This document shows, one piece after another, positions 5,902 to 6,198 of a stretch of 6,198 nucleotides of DNA. The stretch comes from Gammaproteobacteria bacterium (GTDB lineage: Bacteria; Pseudomonadota; Gammaproteobacteria; Pseudomonadales; DSM-25080): assembly GCA_013372965.1 (NCBI GenBank), contig JABXIR010000159.1:1-6198 (forward strand), in the 5' to 3' direction. The position numbers and the translations under genes are program-made. Each line of letters begins with the position of its first letter. Position 1 is the stretch's first letter. The notes below the pieces were generated by a model. It was given only the letters and a program-made list of their open reading frames with translations. It had not been told where the DNA came from and ran no database searches.

Positions 5902-6198
5902 TCAGCGGCGTCCGCCGAGCACTCCGCCCTCTTTTTGTAGACCAATGAGGAGGTCACTCGCAAAGGCTTCAAGGGTTGCTAAATCACTATTTAAAGCGTT
6001 TGCAAGTTGCGCACACGCATCGCGCAAGCTAGCTCCTTCTCGAAGCAAAGTCATCAGCGCAAAGGCTGCAGGTGAGAGCTGCTTAAAGCGCAACTTATTA
6101 TGGGGATTACGAAAGATGAATAACCAGGTTGGCTCGTGCTCGGGTCGATGAGCCTCATCCGCCTTCACCAAATGAACCGGATACTGGAAGTGCAATAA
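5902..6198 (-). CDS. DUF2063/HvfC-like protein, C-terminal part (runs off right edge)
   Basis: An open frame of 98 codons enters from the right edge with no stop or convincing start (the first TTG at 6195 lacks context), so only the C-terminus is visible. The pattern is that of the C-terminal domain of DUF2063 (HvfC/NGO1945-like) proteins: FQYPVHLV at the linker (visible residues 4-11), TWLFIFRNPHNKLRFKQLSP (24-43), then a helical, winged-helix-like part with FALMTLLREGASLRDAC and a final helix ending QKEGGVLG. Family members usually pair with an MNIO (DUF692, HvfB) enzyme. The HvfB/HvfC pair modifies cysteines of DUF2282-type precursor peptides (bufferins) linked to copper stress. In the usual order those genes would lie upstream, beyond the right edge. 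No DoxX-like gene follows, so this seems to be the last gene of its unit. The family assignment is from memory of the motif pattern. Confidence 0.7.
   Translation of the reverse strand, partial: LLHFQYPVHLVKADEAHRPEHEPTWLFIFRNPHNKLRFKQLSPAAFALMTLLREGASLRDACAQLANALNSDLATLEAFASDLLIGLQKEGGVLGGRR

Noticed and set aside
5772..5972. Minus-strand open frame of 66 codons between the porin and the DUF2063 gene.
   Set aside because: It overlaps the DUF2063 C-terminus out of frame, consists of translated AT-rich promoter sequence, and lacks a ribosome binding site.

Overview
The window reads as ordinary chromosome from a Gram-negative gammaproteobacterium, most likely marine or aquatic. This rests on a TalB-type transaldolase, an RssB-like response regulator, an MlaA (VacJ) outer-membrane lipid protein and a signal-peptide-bearing trimeric-type porin. 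Base composition looks mid-GC, and the coding density is high. No genus can be assigned by reading alone. There are no tRNAs, rRNAs, insertion sequences or CRISPR arrays.

Layout. (1) Positions 1-543, minus strand: the N-terminal 181 residues of an unrecognised exported protein that runs off the left edge. (2) Positions 544-754: a divergent intergenic region. (3) Positions 755-2127, plus strand: a two-gene unit of transaldolase (tal) and a TerB-domain protein joined by a TAATG stop/start overlap. (4) Positions 2124-4642, minus strand: a tightly overlapping three-gene unit transcribed mlaA, then an RssB-like response regulator/PP2C phosphatase, then a STAS-domain anti-sigma-factor antagonist (RssC-like). 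Its last stop codon interlocks with that of the TerB gene. (5) Positions 4719-5752, minus strand: a porin with its own rho-independent terminator and an upstream array of 11-bp-spaced half-sites resembling a Pho or OmpR-type box. (6) Positions 5902-6198, minus strand: the C-terminal end of a DUF2063/HvfC-like protein, the usual partner of MNIO (DUF692) enzymes that modify copper-related RiPP peptides.

How the genes may work together. The RssB-like protein keeps the acidic residues expected of a working metal-dependent PP2C phosphatase, and the STAS protein keeps the phosphorylatable serine. They look like phosphatase and substrate in a partner-switching circuit, probably in general stress or stationary-phase control. 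Their overlap with mlaA ties this regulator to outer-membrane lipid maintenance. From memory, Pseudomonas has a similar neighbourhood (tal, STAS, RssB-like regulator, vacJ), so this is probably an ancestral gammaproteobacterial arrangement. The points most worth following are the DUF2063 gene at the right edge, the candidate Pho/OmpR-like box of the porin, the duplicated acidic FDDFG segments flanking MlaA, and the phosphatase/STAS pair. Two start codons (mlaA and the STAS gene) were moved inward from the longest reading because of clear ribosome binding sites.
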